64,000 nucleotides of DNA. It comes from Sphingomonas sp. QA11 (GTDB lineage: Bacteria; Pseudomonadota; Alphaproteobacteria; Sphingomonadales; Sphingomonadaceae). This document shows, one piece after another, positions 20,046 through 31,441 of this stretch; position 1 is the stretch's first letter, and each line of letters opens with the position of its first letter. Under the pieces are notes generated by a model. The model saw only the letters and a program-made list of their open reading frames with translations. It was not told the DNA's origin and made no database searches. The DNA lies in the NCBI RefSeq assembly GCF_028473665.1, contig NZ_CP098774.1, forward strand, positions 2,294,001-2,358,000. The letters are read 5' to 3'. The translations under genes and the position numbers were made by a program.

Positions 20046-22532
20046 TCATGCCGCGCGCGTTACAAGATGGCCGGCGTTGCCCGTGTCGCTTTTGTCCAAT
20101 GGGAAAAGCGTCTCGGCCAATGCCGTGCCGGCGATCGGCTTGGCAATCACGAGGGTAATGCCAGCCTTGAGAAATTCGGTGCGCTTTTCGTCGCTCGGCG
20201 CTGGCCAGAGCAGCGCGGAAACAGCCCCAGAGTCAGTTGCCGCGGCGGCCAGTGTCGTCAGCGCGGAGGATGTATCTTCGCTAGCCTTCACCGTTGCATC
20301 GTCGATCAGCAATCGCGATACGCCGCCGGCAGCCAGCAGAGCGACCGCCTCGTCAACGGTAGCAGCAAAGAGCACATTGCCTGCACGGCCCTCCAGAAAG
20401 GCCCGCAGCATGCTGCGCGAGATGGGATTGCGATCGAGGATGATCAGCGCCCCCGCTCCTGGCATTTCCTCGACCGCTTCCGCGGCCACGGCGTGGACCA
20501 GGGGCAAATCCAAGGTGAAGACTGATCCTTCGCCCACCTGGCTGCGGACGGTGACGTCGCCATCCATCGCACGCGCAAGGTTGCGGCAGATCGCAAGCCC
20601 CAGCCCGGTACCCCCGAATTTGCGCGTTGTTCCCGCATCGACCTGCCGGAAGGATTCGAAGATGATCTCGTTCTTGTCCGCTGGAATGCCGATACCGGTG
20701 TCGGCAACCTCGATCTTCAATCTCGGCCCGCCCGCATCCTCGCTGGCGAAGGCGCGCACCCGCACCGATCCCTTTTCAGTGAATTTCAGGGCATTGGAGA
20801 GGAGGTTGAAGCTGATCTGGCGCAATCGGGCGGCATCGCCCTCGATCCGGTCCGGACAATCGGCGAGATCCAGCGCGAAGGTGATACCCTTCCCCCGCGC
20901 CTGCTCTTCCCACATGCGAGAAACCTCGAGCAGCGTCGCCTTAAGATCGAACGGCTCGCGCTCGATCGTCATGTTGCCGGTCTCCATCTTGGCGACATCG
21001 AGAATGTCGTCGACCAGCGCGCGCATGCTGAGCCCCGCGCCGTGCACCACCTCGATCCGGTCGCGGGTCGGCTCGTCAAGCTTGCGATCGGCCAGCATCA
21101 CCTGGGTCATGCCGAGAATGCCGTTCAGCGGCGTGCGGATTTCATGGCTCGTGGTCGCGAGGAATTCGGTCTTGGCGGCGAGCGCCTTGCCCAGGGCACT
21201 GTTGGTCGCGGCGAGATCGATATTCGCGGCGCGTACTTCATTGCGGCTGCGCCGGATCGTGACGAGGCCGAAGGCGAGCATCGAAACGATGATCAGCGTG
21301 GCGACACCCGCGCCGATGAAAACGACCCGCTGAGTCTCGGCGCGCGCCTGCTCCGCCTCGTATTTGCGCTGGGCCTCGGCGGCCTGCAGCTTGGTGATCT
21401 TCAGTTCCTGATTGGCGAAATCGAAGCGCGCGGCGGCAAGCGCCGTATTGGTGGAAGCGGCCAGCGTTGAAGTCTGGTCGTCGAGGCGCTTCAACGCCTC
21501 GAGATGGACAAGCGCCTCCGCCTGCCTTCCCGTCTTTTTGAACAGGTCATAGGCGGTCTGATGCGCTTCGCGGAACGCCAGCGTGGTCGTGCGCAGGTCG
21601 ACGCCGGCGAAGCTGCGCTCAATCAATGCCGTCGCACGGCCGAGATCGCCGTGCTGAAGCGCTGCTTGCGCCGCCAGCCCCAGATCCTGGCTGTCCGTTG
21701 GCATATCCGCCGCGCGTGAGACCCGCGCCACGTCGGCGATGGTCTGGTCCGCGGCGGCAAGTTTGCCGGTGGCGAGCTGCGCACGGGCGATATTGCGAAG
21801 GATCTGCACTTCGCGGCCGGGGCTCTTCATCGTCCGCGCCAGCGCCAGCGCCTCGTTGAATTGCTTCTCCGCCTCGGCGAAACGGTCGAGCTCCTTCAGG
21901 CAGACGCCGCGATTATTATAGATGGCAAGCAGCAGCGACGGGTCACCGCGATAGACCTCCATCGCCTGGCTCGAATAGCGCAGTCCGTTCGCATAGTCCT
22001 TCGCCTCCTGATACAGGAGCGCGATGCTCAGCAGCGCGACCGCCCGACTTCGCGTCTCGCCGAGATCGCGGAACACCGCATGCGCCGCCTGGTAATCGGC
22101 GAGCGCCGCCGCGACATCGGCCTTTGCGGTATGCAGGCCACCACGTGACAGCAGGATATCGCCCTTGAGCTTGGTCGGCGCTCCACCGCCGGCAACCGCC
22201 GCATAGGCGCGATCGATCAGAGGCTGGGCCTGGCCGAGGTCGTTCAGGCGAAGATAGGCCTCCCCCTGGAGCCATTGGGCGGTCGCAACGGCAATGATCC
22301 GCCGGCGGCCGTGCAATGTCCGGGCCTCTTCCTCCGCGGCCTTGGCCCTTTCGATCGTCTTGCCCGGATCGACGAGCATCATCGCCTTGGCGTCGGCCAC
22401 CATCGAGTCGAAGCGACTCCCTCCGTCCATCACCGGCATGGCAGCCTGCGCCCGCACCGGGGCATTCACGCCCGTCATCGCCAGCGCGATCAACGCAGCG
22501 GCCATCAAGGTACGAAGAGTGGACCCCATCAT
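20046..22532 (-). CDS. Hybrid sensor histidine kinase with TPR-type sensor and degenerate receiver
   Basis: An 828-residue membrane kinase. A signal-like N-terminus is followed by about 350 residues of helical TPR-like repeats (for example YNNRGVCLKELDRFAEAEKQFNEALALA), a coiled region, one transmembrane helix at about 405-427, the HisKA box with His463 (TSHEIRTPLNG) and a complete HATPase domain (NLLSNALKF, DTGIGIPADK, GGTGLGLAI). The last 130 residues look like a receiver, but the first acidic pair is reduced to L-D-R and the motif after the Asp is abnormal (LLIDDATVKA), so it is probably a pseudo-receiver. It forms an operon with the EAL protein upstream and the receiver downstream. Confidence 0.93.
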   Translation of the reverse strand: MMGSTLRTLMAAALIALAMTGVNAPVRAQAAMPVMDGGSRFDSMVADAKAMMLVDPGKTIERAKAAEEEARTLHGRRRIIAVATAQWLQGEAYLRLNDLGQAQPLIDRAYAAVAGGGAPTKLKGDILLSRGGLHTAKADVAAALADYQAAHAVFRDLGETRSRAVALLSIALLYQEAKDYANGLRYSSQAMEVYRGDPSLLLAIYNNRGVCLKELDRFAEAEKQFNEALALARTMKSPGREVQILRNIARAQLATGKLAAADQTIADVARVSRAADMPTDSQDLGLAAQAALQHGDLGRATALIERSFAGVDLRTTTLAFREAHQTAYDLFKKTGRQAEALVHLEALKRLDDQTSTLAASTNTALAAARFDFANQELKITKLQAAEAQRKYEAEQARAETQRVVFIGAGVATLIIVSMLAFGLVTIRRSRNEVRAANIDLAATNSALGKALAAKTEFLATTSHEIRTPLNGILGMTQVMLADRKLDEPTRDRIEVVHGAGLSMRALVDDILDVAKMETGNMTIEREPFDLKATLLEVSRMWEEQARGKGITFALDLADCPDRIEGDAARLRQISFNLLSNALKFTEKGSVRVRAFASEDAGGPRLKIEVADTGIGIPADKNEIIFESFRQVDAGTTRKFGGTGLGLAICRNLARAMDGDVTVRSQVGEGSVFTLDLPLVHAVAAEAVEEMPGAGALIILDRNPISRSMLRAFLEGRAGNVLFAATVDEAVALLAAGGVSRLLIDDATVKASEDTSSALTTLAAAATDSGAVSALLWPAPSDEKRTEFLKAGITLVIAKPIAGTALAETLFPLDKSDTGNAGHLVTRAA

Positions 22533-22592
22533 CGCGGGCAGTTTGAACGGAACATGTTAAATACGCGCTAAGGGATTGAGTCGGTGCCGCGC

Positions 22593-24065
22593 TCAGGCGC
22601 TCTTCCAGAAGCTCGCCGGGCGGCGGAACATCGCATGGCCCGGGTCTTCCGGGGTACGTGCCTTGTCGTCGCGCAGGAACTGACGGAACGCGTCGATCGA
22701 GACTGGCCGGCTGATCAGATATCCCTGCACCATGTCGCATCCCATCACGCTCAGCAGCGCCATCGCCGCCTGTGTCTCGACCCCTTCCGCTGTCACTTCC
22801 ATCTCCAGCGCATGCGCCAGATCGATGGTGGAGCGCACGATCAGCGGGTCGCGATTGCTGCTCGTCAGTTGCAGCACGAACATCTTGTCGATCTTCAGCT
22901 CCTTGGCCGGGAGCTGCTTCAGATAGGCCAGCGACGACAAGCCGGCCCCGTAGTCGTCGATCGCGATGGTAATGCCGACATCGGCAAACGCCTGCAGATT
23001 GAAGATCGCGCTTTGCGGATCGCGGATCACCGAGGTTTCGGTGATCTCGAATCCGATCCGCGCACCGCTTTCGCGTACCTTGGCGCAGGCAAGCTTCACA
23101 AAGCGCACATCGGCGAGCAACTGGCCCGAAATATTGATGAAGATGGTCAGATCGTTGCCGTCGGTCGCGAGCAGCCTCTGGTCGGCGATCACCTGATCGA
23201 GGGTCCAGAGAGTCAGCGCGGAGATCTCGCGGGCCTCTTCCGCCACGGTAATGAAATCGCCCGGGAGGATCAGCCCGCGCGTCGGATGCTGCCACCGCAC
23301 CAGCGCCTCCGCGCTCGCGATCTCCTGGCGGCGGACATGCACCTTTGGCTGATATTGAAGGAACATCTCCCCGTTCTTGATCGCGCCGGGCAGTTCGCGG
23401 GTAAGGGTCAGCCGGTCGAAGGCCGGCGTGCCCGCGGAGAGATCCCGGATGACGGCATGCGCCTCGCTGCGGGCCTGCTCCAGCGCACTCTCTGCCTCTT
23501 CGGCGAGCCGCACGTCTTCAGCATTGCCGACCGGCGCGGCAGCGGCACCAAAGTGCATATTAAGTCGATGCTGCTCCCCGTCCAGATCGAGCGGCAGATC
23601 GAAATCAGCGGTGAGGCAGCCAAGCGCGGCAGCAAGGTCAGTCAGCGAATCGCCCTCGAACGCGATCTCGACGATATTGCGCCCGACCACAGAGATGCGG
23701 GCATCAGCCAGGCTAGCATCTACCCGATCGCTGACGTCGATTGGCAACCGGTCGGCCCGCGACCTGCCGAGGTGGCGGCGCAATGCCGCGAAATTGGCGA
23801 TTTCGGCAAGACAGAGGAATTGCCACGCCTTGGGCAAGGGCGGCAGCGTCTCGTCCGGGCCATCAAGCGCCATGGCGGCGCGGTCGAGCAATTGCCGCCG
23901 ATGTTTCTCGAATCCGCTGATACCGCCCGGTGGGGCTTCCGCGCGCGGTGCGGCGACACCGCTTTCCTCGCCCGCGCGGTGGCGAAGGGCAGCGGACATT
24001 AGCCGCCGCGTACCGCGCCCCCTGGGTCCCCCTGTCGGGCCATATCTACCTGAAGCGCGCGCCAT
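22593..24065 (-). CDS. Cyclic-di-GMP phosphodiesterase (EAL) with degenerate GGDEF domain
   Basis: An EAL-domain protein of about 490 residues. The catalytic set looks intact: EALVRW, FINISG, FEITET, IAIDDYGAG, LKIDKMFV and EGVET, so it should hydrolyse c-di-GMP. The preceding segment is a GGDEF relic (GRNIVEIAFEG in place of GGDEF), which could be regulatory. No transmembrane segment is evident. The start is uncertain: ATG 24065, ATG 23999 and GTG 24134 are all in frame and none has a good Shine-Dalgarno. It is the first gene of a minus-strand signalling operon with the kinase (60 bp downstream) and the receiver. Confidence 0.88.
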   Translation of the reverse strand: MARASGRYGPTGGPRGRGTRRLMSAALRHRAGEESGVAAPRAEAPPGGISGFEKHRRQLLDRAAMALDGPDETLPPLPKAWQFLCLAEIANFAALRRHLGRSRADRLPIDVSDRVDASLADARISVVGRNIVEIAFEGDSLTDLAAALGCLTADFDLPLDLDGEQHRLNMHFGAAAAPVGNAEDVRLAEEAESALEQARSEAHAVIRDLSAGTPAFDRLTLTRELPGAIKNGEMFLQYQPKVHVRRQEIASAEALVRWQHPTRGLILPGDFITVAEEAREISALTLWTLDQVIADQRLLATDGNDLTIFINISGQLLADVRFVKLACAKVRESGARIGFEITETSVIRDPQSAIFNLQAFADVGITIAIDDYGAGLSSLAYLKQLPAKELKIDKMFVLQLTSSNRDPLIVRSTIDLAHALEMEVTAEGVETQAAMALLSVMGCDMVQGYLISRPVSIDAFRQFLRDDKARTPEDPGHAMFRRPASFWKSA

Positions 24066-24144
24066 CGTTGTGAGCGGTAGCAGCTGACCGCTGAAGGAAC
24101 TCTTAAACCTCCTGCGGCCGGCACGGAAACCCACGGGAATCCGA

Positions 24145-24173
24145 TTGCTTTATCCCTAATTTTCCGTTAAGAA
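24145..24173 (+). promoter_or_regulatory. Candidate sigma70-type promoter for the 17-codon ORF
   Basis: TTGCTT (24145-24150), a 17-bp spacer, then TAAGAA (24168-24173). It stands in a short AT-rich island in otherwise GC-rich DNA and points at the small ORF at 24212. The -10 element is weak. Confidence 0.4.
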
Positions 24174-24211
24174 ATTCACGCGCTCGCCTGAGTGCACAAG
24201 GGAGAAAGCTA

Positions 24212-24265
24212 GTGCTTAAGTTCATTATCGCGCTGATCTACGGCGAGGGCATCCGTCCCTGGTAA
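24212..24265 (+). CDS. Candidate 17-residue peptide
   Basis: A GTG-start ORF reading MLKFIIALIYGEGIRPW and ending in TAA. A strong Shine-Dalgarno (AGGGAG at 24199-24204) is seven bases upstream, better than that of most genes in this window. The first ten residues are hydrophobic apart from one Lys, so the product could be a small membrane peptide or a leader peptide. A terminator follows at 24323-24354. There is no plus-strand gene downstream. I know no family for it; the call rests on the spacing of signals. Confidence 0.45.
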   Translation: MLKFIIALIYGEGIRPW

Positions 24266-24322
24266 ACCAGTCCATCGACCCGATACCTGGCCGAAATAAC
24301 CTGTCTTAATAGAGGGTTGGCT

Positions 24323-24354
24323 GGGGATCGGGTCGATACGACCTGGCCCCTTTT
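24323..24354 (+). terminator. Intrinsic terminator with upstream competing arm
   Basis: GGGG (24323-24326), a bulged A, TCGGGTCG (24328-24335), loop ATA, CGACCTGG (24339-24346), CCCC and TTTT. The left arm (24327-24337, ATCGGGTCGAT) is also perfectly complementary to ATCGACCCGAT at 24274-24284, nine bases after the small ORF. Pairing of those two would prevent terminator formation, an attenuator-like geometry. Confidence 0.75.
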
Positions 24355-24618
24355 CTCAAGCACGCAACGCGGATCGCCCCAGGCCTTGAAAGCCGCGATC
24401 ACTTCCGCAGTCCCGATTCGGGACTTACCGATTTTGGTAAATCATTTTCTCAGATAGCTCCGAATTGGCGGCGTTTCCGCCAGGAGCACATCCGGAAATT
24501 TCAAGAAAATTTGATACGCGAGACATCGCGGGACACGGCGCCATGCCGTGACGGGGTCGTGGAGCGGGGTGCGGAAGCGCAACGCGCGCCCGCTACCCGG
24601 CCACCATAGTTGAAAGAG
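24355..24618. other. Structured intergenic region without a gene
   Basis: About 260 bp between the terminator and the monooxygenase stop codon. Three local hairpins follow each other: AGTCCCG-ATT-CGGGACT (24409-24425), TTACC-GATTTT-GGTAA (24425-24440) and TGGCGG-CGTTT-CCGCCA (24466-24482). No ORF with coding character was found. The hairpins might protect the 3' end of the minus-strand monooxygenase message. Confidence 0.5.
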
Positions 24619-26115
24619 TCAGGCCGTGACGGCCTCTCGGGCCGGTTCGGCCGCCTGCCGGCGCGGCACCGGGTTCGAGAACTCCATTCCGTCATCGACC
24701 GAACCGAACCGCAGCGAGACGATGTCCTTCGCGTAATTCTGATAAAGCTTCCAGGGCTTCTTGTTGCCCTGTTTCGGGAATTTCTCCATCGCCCGGGTCA
24801 CATATCCGGAGGTGAAGCTCAGGAACGGCTCTGGCGTCAGCACGTCATCGCCGACCCGTGGTGTCGCCTGGCGGAGACCACGCTTCTTCATCGTGTTGAG
24901 CAAGCGGCAGACATAAGCGCAGGTTAGGTCTGCCTTCAACGTCCAGGACGCATTGGTATAGCCGAAGGACGAGGCCATGTTCGGCACGTCGCTATACATC
25001 ATGCCCTTGTAGTTGAACGTCTTCGACAGATCTACCGGCGCGCCGTCGACACTGAACACCACGTCGCTCAGCAGTTGCAGCTCAAGTCCGGTCGCGGTGA
25101 CGACCACATCGGCGGCAAGGTCGGCGCCCGAGGCAAGCCTGATCCCGCCCGGCGTGAAGCGTTCGATCGTATCGGTGACGACCGAGGCCTCCCCCTTCTT
25201 GAGCGAGGCGAACAGGTCGCCGTCGGGCACCAGGCACAGGCGCTGGTCCCAGGGATTGTAGCGCGGCGTGAAATGAGTGGCGATGTCGTAGTCCGGCCCC
25301 AGTTCCGTCCGGACCATCTCGAGCAGCCGCGCCTTGGTCTTTTCCGGCCGCTTGCGCGCCAGATTGTAGAAGAACATCTGGAACAGCACGTTGCGCCACC
25401 GGGTGATGCCATAGGCGGTCATCGCCGGCAGCTTGCGGCGCAGCCAGTTGGCGAAACTGTCCTCGGCCGGACGCGACACGACATAGGTGGGCGATCGCTG
25501 CAGCATCGTCACATGCGCTGCCTTCTCGGCCATCGCGGGCACCAGCGTCACCGCGGTTGCGCCGCTGCCGATTACCACGACCTTCTTGCCGGTATAGTCG
25601 AGATTCTCGGGCCAGAATTGCGGGTGGACGATGCGGCCCGCAAAGTCTTCGGCGCCGGGGAAATCGGGCGTGTGGCCGCGGGCGTAATTATAATAGCCGC
25701 TGCACATGAAGAGGAAATTGCAGGTGAATTGGACCGGACCATCCGGCCCGTCCGCCTCGACCGTCCAGCGTGCGTCGGATGTCGACCAGGCCGCCCGCTT
25801 CACATGATGGCGATAACGGATGTGCCGGTCTATCCCGGCCTCTCGCGCGGTGTCATTCACATACTTCAGGATCGAGGGTCCATCGGCGATCGCCTTCGCC
25901 TCGGTCCAGGGGCGGAAGGAATAGCCCAGGGTATACATGTCGGAATCGGAACGGATGCCGGGATAGCGGAACAGGTCCCAGGTCCCGCCCAACGCTTCGC
26001 GGCCCTCCAGAATCACATAGCTGCGATCGGGGCTCAGCTTCTGCAGGTGATAGCCAGCACCAATGCCGGAAATGCCAGCACCCACCACGACAACATCGAA
26101 ATGTTCAACGCCCAT
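24619..26115 (-). CDS. Flavin-containing monooxygenase (Baeyer-Villiger type)
   Basis: A 498-residue FAD/NADPH monooxygenase. The FAD motif GAGISGIGAGYHLQ is near the N-terminus, followed by the NADP Rossmann motif VVIGSGATAVTLVPAMA. The FMO/BVMO fingerprint is partly visible around PGAEDFAGRIVHPQFWPE. Such enzymes oxidise ketones, sulfides or amines. ATG 26115 (MGVEHFDVVVVGAG) is chosen, with GGGAGAGC upstream; the longer open frame has no homology. It appears to be a single-gene unit; the substrate is unknown. Confidence 0.9.
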   Translation of the reverse strand: MGVEHFDVVVVGAGISGIGAGYHLQKLSPDRSYVILEGREALGGTWDLFRYPGIRSDSDMYTLGYSFRPWTEAKAIADGPSILKYVNDTAREAGIDRHIRYRHHVKRAAWSTSDARWTVEADGPDGPVQFTCNFLFMCSGYYNYARGHTPDFPGAEDFAGRIVHPQFWPENLDYTGKKVVVIGSGATAVTLVPAMAEKAAHVTMLQRSPTYVVSRPAEDSFANWLRRKLPAMTAYGITRWRNVLFQMFFYNLARKRPEKTKARLLEMVRTELGPDYDIATHFTPRYNPWDQRLCLVPDGDLFASLKKGEASVVTDTIERFTPGGIRLASGADLAADVVVTATGLELQLLSDVVFSVDGAPVDLSKTFNYKGMMYSDVPNMASSFGYTNASWTLKADLTCAYVCRLLNTMKKRGLRQATPRVGDDVLTPEPFLSFTSGYVTRAMEKFPKQGNKKPWKLYQNYAKDIVSLRFGSVDDGMEFSNPVPRRQAAEPAREAVTA

Positions 26116-26269
26116 GTATCGCTCTCCCACGATACCCGATATTCGATTTTTCGCCAGGAAGCAAAGATCGGTTTCGATCCGCAATGCTTTTTGGGGCACG
26201 GATGCGAAGTCCTTCCCCGGCCGGGACGTTCGGACCGGGGAAGTGTAGTAAGCCGCCTGAGCGGCGAAA

Positions 26270-28936
<2,667 letters not shown>

Positions 28937-29017
28937 TCGTCAGTCCTCTGTGTGCCTGGTTTTCGCTGGGGAGGCGAGGCAAAGGGTAGTATATCTGGCG
29001 GGGCGAACGTGCGTGCG

Positions 29018-31441
29018 TCAGCCCTCGATCTTGGAGAAGTCGGCGACCGAGTGGACCGCGTTGCGGACCCGGGCGAGCAGCGCCAGGCGCGCTTTGCGTT
29101 TCACCGGATCGGGATCGTTGACGGTCACGTCATCGAAGAACCGGTCGATCGGTCCCCTCAGGCTCGCCAATGCCGCCATCGCCCCCTCGAAATCCTCCGC
29201 CCCCACGGCGTCGCGCGCACGCGGCTCGGCAGAATCGAGTGCCGCGACGAGCGCGCTTTCGGCGGGTTCGGGCTCGTAGGACAGCTTTTTATCCTCGGCG
29301 GCGGTAAAGCCCTCCTTCTTGAGGATGTTCGCGGCGCGCTTGTAGCCGGCGAGGAGATTGGTGCCGTCCTCGGTGGTGACGAACCCCTGCAGCGCATGAA
29401 CGCGGGCCAGCAGGCGGACGAGATCGTCCTCGCCGCCGAGCGCGAACACCGCGTCGATCAGGTCGTGGCGTACGCCGGCTTCGCGTTGCTGGACCTTGAG
29501 GCGATCGGCGAAGAAGTCGAGCAATTCTGTAGCGTAACGATCCTTGCGATGAATCATTACCACCGCTTCATATACCCAAGACAATGCCTGTTTATCGTAC
29601 GCCAGCTTTACCGAAAGGCCGTCCTCATTATTAAGAGCTTCAATCCGCGCCATTATACCGCTAGCGTAGGCATCCTTATCAACAGCATCGATCAACCCTT
29701 CACTCAACTCAAGAGCTTTAGGGTCTCGTCTGTTCGCATTTTCGAGCAACTGCCCAGCGCGAACCAGAGTCAGCTCTAGAACTGCGGCCCTAACGCCGAT
29801 CGACAGATCATTAACGCTGCACAACTCTAGATATCCCAGCGCCGCGCGTCGCAAAGCAAATGGGTCTTTAGACCCCGTCGGTTTCATATCACGAGCGAAG
29901 AAACAATAGAGGCTATCTAACTTATCCGCCAACGACACTGCCACCGTCACTGGCGCAACGGGAACGCCGTCCCCCTGCCCCACAGGCTTGTAGTGATCGC
30001 GGATCGCATCAGCGACCCGGGGGTCTTCGCCCTGGGCGCGCGCGTAATAGCCACCCATCAAGCCCTGGAGCTCGGGGAACTCGCCGACCATCCCGGTGAC
30101 GAGATCAGCCTTGGCGAGACGCGCGGCACGTTCGGCCATGTCGGCGAGGCTCATTCCCTCTCCCCCTGTGGGAGAGGGAGGGAGGAGCGAAGCGACGGAA
30201 GGGTGAGGGGGATGAGGATCGAGACTCGGGCGAGTGTCCCCCTCACCCTTCCCATCGCTTTGCGATGGGCCCCTTCCCTCTCCCACAAGGGGAGAGGGAG
30301 AAGAAGTGACAATGCCTTCTTCGACCAGCCAGCGCGCCAGCTTCGCAACCCGCTCGACCTTGTCGGCCACGGTCCCGAGCTTTTCGTGAAAGACGATCTT
30401 CCCGAGCTTCACCGCCTGCTCGTCGAGCGGCACCTTGAGATCGGTTTCGTAGAAGAACTTCGCATCGGACAGTCGCGCCGCGATCACCTTGCGATTGCCT
30501 TCGACGATCTTTGCACCGCCGTCGACCGCTTCGATATTCGCCGTACAAATGAAGGCGTTGGCAAGCTTTCCTGTATTGTCGCGACAAACGAAATATTTCT
30601 GGTTCACACGGGCGGTGAGCTGGATCACCTCCGGCGGAACGCTCAGGAATTCGGGATCGAACCGGCCGAGCAACGGGACCGGCCATTCGGTCAGGCCGGC
30701 ATTCTCGGCGACCAGCCCCTCGTCCTCGATCAGGTCGAGCCCGGCCTCGGCGGCCAGCGCCGAGGCCCGCTCGCGGATGATCGCGCGGCGTTCGTCCTGG
30801 TCCACCAGGACATGGCAGGCGCGCAGCTTCTCGGCATAGTCCGAGGCCGAGCCGATGGTGATGACGCCCGGATGATGGAATCGATGGCCGACGGTCGCCG
30901 CGCCCGAGGCGATGCCGGCGATTTCGAACGGCACGACATCCTCGCCGAGCAACGCGACGATCCCCTGGAGCGGGCGGACCCACCTCAGGCTCTCGGTCGA
31001 GATGGAGGCATCGCCCCACCGCATCGACTTGGGCCAGGGAAAGGCGCGGACGATCGTGGGGATCGTCTCGGCCAGCACATCGGCGGTGGCACGGCCTGGT
31101 TTCTGCGTGACGGCGAACAGAACCTTGTTGCCCTTGCCGTCGTCGCGCTCCTCGAGCTGGTCACGGGTCAGGCCGGTCGAGCGGAGGAAGCCCTCGAGCG
31201 CCTGGGCAGGCGCGTCGGCGCGAGGCCCCTTGCGTTCCTCGGCTGTAGCCTCGGTCTGGACGGGCAGATCGCGCGCGATCAGCGCGAGGCGTCGAGGCGT
31301 CGCGAAGGTGACGATCGCGTCGGCGCGCAGACCCGCCTTGTCGAGTTCGGCGGCGAACAGACGCGCGAGATCGTCGCGCGCCTTGTCCTGCATGCGCGCG
31401 GGGATTTCTTCGGAACGGAGTTCGAGCAGGAAGTCGGTCAT
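29018..31441 (-). CDS. glyS: Glycine-tRNA ligase beta subunit, with in-frame repeat and low-GC segment
   Basis: The beta subunit of the alpha2-beta2 glycyl-tRNA synthetase. At 807 residues it is longer than the roughly 690-700 usual for many bacteria. The N-terminus FLLELRSEEIPARMQ and the ADLVTGMVGEFPELQG core are canonical. Residues about 381-429 (30156-30299) are encoded by a palindromic repeat and read as Pro/Ser/Gly-rich filler (LVGEGRGPSQSDGKGEGD). Separately, residues about 499-640 (roughly 29520-29945) are encoded by DNA of about 50% GC, unlike the rest. The frame stays open throughout and the protein remains family-like in the low-GC part, so it is probably functional. The start ATG 31441 shares one base with the glyQ stop. 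Confidence 0.93.
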   Translation of the reverse strand: MTDFLLELRSEEIPARMQDKARDDLARLFAAELDKAGLRADAIVTFATPRRLALIARDLPVQTEATAEERKGPRADAPAQALEGFLRSTGLTRDQLEERDDGKGNKVLFAVTQKPGRATADVLAETIPTIVRAFPWPKSMRWGDASISTESLRWVRPLQGIVALLGEDVVPFEIAGIASGAATVGHRFHHPGVITIGSASDYAEKLRACHVLVDQDERRAIIRERASALAAEAGLDLIEDEGLVAENAGLTEWPVPLLGRFDPEFLSVPPEVIQLTARVNQKYFVCRDNTGKLANAFICTANIEAVDGGAKIVEGNRKVIAARLSDAKFFYETDLKVPLDEQAVKLGKIVFHEKLGTVADKVERVAKLARWLVEEGIVTSSPSPLVGEGRGPSQSDGKGEGDTRPSLDPHPPHPSVASLLPPSPTGGEGMSLADMAERAARLAKADLVTGMVGEFPELQGLMGGYYARAQGEDPRVADAIRDHYKPVGQGDGVPVAPVTVAVSLADKLDSLYCFFARDMKPTGSKDPFALRRAALGYLELCSVNDLSIGVRAAVLELTLVRAGQLLENANRRDPKALELSEGLIDAVDKDAYASGIMARIEALNNEDGLSVKLAYDKQALSWVYEAVVMIHRKDRYATELLDFFADRLKVQQREAGVRHDLIDAVFALGGEDDLVRLLARVHALQGFVTTEDGTNLLAGYKRAANILKKEGFTAAEDKKLSYEPEPAESALVAALDSAEPRARDAVGAEDFEGAMAALASLRGPIDRFFDDVTVNDPDPVKRKARLALLARVRNAVHSVADFSKIEG
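30156..30299. repeat. Palindromic repeat inserted in frame in glyS (family C, copy 1)
   Basis: Nested inverted repeats: CCCTCTCCC-GGGAGAGGG hairpins at both ends (30156 onward and ending at 30299), and a perfect 14-bp internal pair AAGGGTGAGGGGGA (30199-30212) with TCCCCCTCACCCTT (30237-30250). The element adds roughly 48 residues to GlyS without a stop codon. The related element at 35501-35595 is intergenic, showing that this type normally sits outside genes. Confidence 0.85.

Noticed and set aside
24212..24265. trp-type attenuator leader peptide
   Set aside because: There is only one Trp codon and no tandem Trp, and no biosynthetic operon follows on the same strand.
29018..31441. glyS as a frameshifted or broken gene because of the insert
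   Set aside because: The frame is open from start to stop and both ends are canonical; the insert adds codons but no stop.
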